A stretch of 13,673 nt of DNA from positions 1-13,673 of the forward strand of contig JAPLLM010000127.1 of assembly GCA_026387555.1 (NCBI GenBank). Direction: 5' to 3'. Numbering within the stretch: the first letter of the stretch is position 1; every line of letters starts with the position of its first letter. This stretch comes from Candidatus Omnitrophota bacterium. GTDB lineage: Bacteria > Omnitrophota > Gorgyraeia > Gygaellales > Profunditerraquicolaceae. Below, piece by piece: positions 11,291 to 13,673 of the stretch. The translations under genes and the position numbers were made by a program. The notes beneath the pieces were generated by a model. That model searched no databases and was not told the origin of the DNA. It saw nothing but the letters and a program-made list of their open reading frames with translations.

Positions 11291-11565
11291 CCGAATTTGC
11301 TATCAAAGTGTACCGGGCAGTTTTGAGTATCCCTTTAGGTTCAACGCGCAGCTACAAGTGGGTAGCGCAAAAAGCAGGGAGGCCCGGCGCAACTCGCGCC
11401 GTGGGGAGTATCTTAAATAAAAATCCTTACCCGTTGATCATTCCTTGCCACAGGGTGATCAAAAATAATAAAGAAATAGGCGGGTTTGCATTCGGGGCCA
11501 AGGTTAAAATTGCGCTCCTTGAGTCAGAGAAAGAGGTACTGAAGTGCTTAAAGAACAAAAAATAA
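11287..11565 (+). CDS. MGMT-type O6-alkylguanine-DNA alkyltransferase, single-domain
   Basis: This 92-residue protein consists only of the DNA-binding/methyltransferase domain. The helix-turn-helix part (S-Y-K-W-V-A-Q-K-A-G-R-P) includes Arg37 in T-R-A-V-G, the likely arginine finger. The active site is I-I-P-C54-H-R-V, followed by I-G-G-F and K-x-A-L-L-E-S-E. The presence of Cys in PCHR argues for a real suicidal alkyl acceptor rather than an alkyltransferase-like protein with W or A at that place. The N-terminal domain of Ada/Ogt proteins is absent, as in many small homologues. The ATG overlaps the ancestral uvrC stop by 4 nt, pairing two DNA repair functions in one transcript. Confidence 0.9.
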   Translation: MTEFAIKVYRAVLSIPLGSTRSYKWVAQKAGRPGATRAVGSILNKNPYPLIIPCHRVIKNNKEIGGFAFGAKVKIALLESEKEVLKCLKNKK

Positions 11566-12482
11566 GAGTGGTGCTATTTTATACGGCCGTGTTGGTTTTT
11601 ATTATCGGCCTTCCGCTCATCCTCTCTTCGTCATTAGGCTATAAATTTAACCCCCGCACTTTTAAATTCACCAAGACCGGGATCATCGGGATCAAGACCG
11701 AGCCGGAGGGGGCCGCTATTTATTGCGACGGAAAATTGCTTAAAGACAAATCTCCCGCTTCTATCCGCGAACTCCTTCCGGGAAAATATAATATCAGTAT
11801 TGAGCTTCAGGATCATTACCCCTGGAGGGGAGACGTAAATGTTTCCGCCGGACAGGTCGCGCGCCTGGAAAACATCATTCTCTTTTCGGTGCGGCCGAAT
11901 ATCCGCCAGATCAATAAAGAAAAGGTCACCAGTTTTTGGGTAGATGTGGAAAAGACAAAGATCTATTATTTTGACGCGAAGGAAAACATAATATACACTT
12001 CGGATTTAAAAGGGGAAAACTTTCAGGATGTTGGGATGTTCTCCGAGATTGTCCCGGTACCCAAAAAATGGAAGGTCTCTCCCGACAGGAAGAGGGCCGT
12101 GTTTTTTAACCCTAATCAAATCGTGGTCTCGGATATGGGGCAGGAAGAGGGTCGCGCCCTGCCGGATACGGCGGTGATCCTGAATTTTGCCAACCGTAAG
12201 CTTGTCGATGTCTTCTGGCACTCTGATAGTTTTCATTTGATCGTAGTCACCGACAGGAGCATCGAGGTTATCGAAACCCGTCCCGACGCCGTTGCCATTA
12301 ACCTGGTTGATTTGGTGCGCAAGAATACACCCTGTTTCTATAACGAAAAAGAAGATGCCTTGTATTTTCTTGATACCGAAGAGTCTCCTGGGGCCAAGCC
12401 TTTCGATAATCTCTACAAACTGGATCTGAATATTAAATCTTCCCCCTTCCTGAATTTAACGAAACCTAAGTCCGATGAGTAA
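11544..12482 (+). CDS. PEGA-domain membrane-anchored protein with beta-propeller-like C-terminal region
   Basis: This protein has 312 residues, starting at GTG 11544 and overlapping the alkyltransferase gene by 22 nt; a GAGGT ribosome binding site lies about 8 nt upstream. Residues 8-30 are a membrane anchor. Residues about 45-112 form a PEGA domain (I-K-T-E-P-E-G-A-A-I-Y-C-D-G-K-L-L, S-P-A-S-I-R-E-L-L-P-G-K-Y-N-I-S-I), a surface-layer-type beta fold. The rest (about 120-305) has repeated strand patterns such as K-I-Y-Y-F-D, I-I-Y-T-S-D-L-K-G, R-A-V-F-F-N and A-L-Y-F-L-D-T, like WD40/TolB-type blades. It is probably an exported structural or sensor protein; the precise role is unknown. The downstream GT2 gene overlaps its end by 8 nt, hinting at a joint role in the cell envelope. 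Confidence 0.75.
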   Translation: MLKEQKIRVVLFYTAVLVFIIGLPLILSSSLGYKFNPRTFKFTKTGIIGIKTEPEGAAIYCDGKLLKDKSPASIRELLPGKYNISIELQDHYPWRGDVNVSAGQVARLENIILFSVRPNIRQINKEKVTSFWVDVEKTKIYYFDAKENIIYTSDLKGENFQDVGMFSEIVPVPKKWKVSPDRKRAVFFNPNQIVVSDMGQEEGRALPDTAVILNFANRKLVDVFWHSDSFHLIVVTDRSIEVIETRPDAVAINLVDLVRKNTPCFYNEKEDALYFLDTEESPGAKPFDNLYKLDLNIKSSPFLNLTKPKSDE

Positions 12483-13673
12483 TGAAAAAAGATTAAAGCG
12501 CATTTTTGAAATAATGCCGGGGGCGTTATCCTGGGGCATTATTATTACTTTTATAATAATCGCTTTTGTAAATCCGGTCATCTGCGCTATTCTTATCATC
12601 ATTTTCGATTTCTATTGGATCATCCGCACGGCTTATCTTACGATTCTTCTGGTAATGGCCTACCGCAGTTTGCATAAGGAGAAATTCCGGAACTGGATAG
12701 AAGATTGCGAGGCGCTTGTACCTGTTGCAGACTGGAGAAAGGTCTATCATCTGGTTATCTTTCCGGTTTATAAAGAGCCCCCGGAGACATTGATACACTC
12801 CTTGGAGTCGCTAAGGATGTCCGATTACCCTAAAGAGAAACTAATTGTCGTCATGGCCTATGAAGAGAGGAATCCGCTGGCGCGCCAGAACGCCGCGATC
12901 CTCGAGGCGGAATTTAAAGACGAGTTTTTTGCTTTTTTATCCACGTTCCATCCCGATAATGTCCCGGGAGAAAAACGCACCAAGGGCGCTAATGCCACTT
13001 GGGCGGGTAAGCGGGCGAGGGAATTTCTGGATACTAAAAAAATCGGCTATGAAAACGTGCTCATCTCTTGTTTTGACTCGGATACCTGCGTGGACCCGGA
13101 ATATTTTGCCTGTCTCACTTATCATTTTCTGACTTGCCCGCACCCTCATCAGGCGAGTTATCAGCCTATACCGGTTTATAATAATAATATCTGGCAGGCC
13201 CCGTCGTTCGCGCGCATCGTCGAGGTAAGCTCCTCCTTCTGCCAATTGATCGAGAGCGTGCGCCTTGAGAAATTCGTGACTTTCTCCAGCCACAGTATGA
13301 GCTTTAAGACCCTGGTCGATATCGATTACTGGCCGGTGGATATGATCTCGGATGACTCTGTTATTTACTGGAAGGCCTTTATCCATTTTAACGGCGATTA
13401 CCGTGTAGTCCCGCTTTATATCACCGTATCCATGGACGCCGCTTATTCCAGCAGTTTCTTTAAGACTATCGTTATGCAATATAAACAGAAGAGAAGATGG
13501 GCCTGGGGCGTTGAGAATTTCCCGTTTATAGCGGTAGGTTTTATAAAGAATAAACGTATTCCGTTATTTACAAGATTCAAGCGGGCGTTTAATCTTCTGG
13601 AGTCGCATGTGACTTGGGCGGTCTGGGCGGTTATTCTGGTCCTGATCGGCCCCCTCCCTATCTTGATAGGCGG
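12475..13673 (+). CDS. Membrane glycosyltransferase family 2 (processive type), 3' end outside window
   Basis: An open frame starts at ATG 12475, 8 nt inside the end of the PEGA gene, and is still open at the window end (399 codons). Residues 17-62 contain two membrane segments. The GT2 catalytic domain follows: F-P-V-Y-K-E-P-P-E-T-L-I-H-S-L-E-S-L (about 89-106), the metal-binding D201-S-D203 in C-F-D-S-D-T-C-V-D-P-E, a catalytic-base-type acidic pair D293-D294 (I-S-D-D-S-V), and Q338-K-R-R-W342, the QxxRW motif of processive polysaccharide synthases. A further membrane segment begins near 380. It should build or modify a polysaccharide at the inner membrane using a nucleotide sugar. The sugar cannot be told. 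Confidence 0.9.
   Translation, partial: MSNEKRLKRIFEIMPGALSWGIIITFIIIAFVNPVICAILIIIFDFYWIIRTAYLTILLVMAYRSLHKEKFRNWIEDCEALVPVADWRKVYHLVIFPVYKEPPETLIHSLESLRMSDYPKEKLIVVMAYEERNPLARQNAAILEAEFKDEFFAFLSTFHPDNVPGEKRTKGANATWAGKRAREFLDTKKIGYENVLISCFDSDTCVDPEYFACLTYHFLTCPHPHQASYQPIPVYNNNIWQAPSFARIVEVSSSFCQLIESVRLEKFVTFSSHSMSFKTLVDIDYWPVDMISDDSVIYWKAFIHFNGDYRVVPLYITVSMDAAYSSSFFKTIVMQYKQKRRWAWGVENFPFIAVGFIKNKRIPLFTRFKRAFNLLESHVTWAVWAVILVLIGPLPILIG

Noticed and set aside
12937..13479. Long minus-strand open frame of 180 codons
   Set aside because: It is the shadow of the GT2 glycosyltransferase, whose + strand frame shows all catalytic motifs. The minus-strand translation resembles no family and has no ribosome binding site.

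Overview
The window looks like a chromosomal segment of an uncultivated Gram-negative bacterium. The best guess, by inference only, is Candidatus Omnitrophota (OP3) or a relative. An outer membrane is implied by an LptE-type lipoprotein and a BamD-like TPR protein. The BamD-like protein carries a W-x-W-T-P-x-x-G-K-W motif just after its signal peptide, which I associate with that lineage. Genes are densely packed, often with 4-nt ATGA stop/start overlaps, and nearly all lie on the + strand.

Layout. (1) 1-2822: end of leuS, a small exported Pro/Asn-rich protein, a ComEA-like helix-hairpin-helix protein and a ComEC channel without its metallo-beta-lactamase domain. (2) 2829-4533: a promoter and four small membrane proteins (zinc ribbon-DUF4190, zinc ribbon-CD225/dispanin, DUF2752, DUF5684-like), apparently one operon of unknown function. 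(3) 4553-6734: a strong promoter almost touching the start codon, then a BamD-like TPR gene (broken in two by a frameshift), lptE and a short holA, i.e. outer-membrane assembly plus the DNA polymerase III delta subunit. (4) 6705-8554: rpsT on the minus strand, convergent with holA and divergent from murJ, with the rpsT promoter running into the murJ start codon; murJ is cut by an in-frame TAG. (5) 8555-10083: a conspicuously A+T-rich gene of a widespread uncharacterised family, bracketed by two inverted copies of a palindromic element. The copies share the two sides of an asymmetric internal loop but have different, still self-complementary stems. (6) 10084-13673: uvrC (frameshifted near its end), a short MGMT-type alkyltransferase gene coupled to it, a PEGA-domain membrane protein and a GT2 glycosyltransferase that runs off the window.

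Three conserved genes (BamD-like, murJ, uvrC) each carry one disabling lesion while the rest of their coding sequence is well preserved. This means either sequence errors or very recent decay. Five candidate promoters all have a TGn extended -10. The most novel signal is the structured inverted element pair around the A+T-rich gene; second is the operon of small membrane proteins. No tRNA, rRNA, CRISPR array or transposase gene was seen. The two longest gene-free stretches are 202 and 184 bases, and both are occupied mainly by the palindromic elements.
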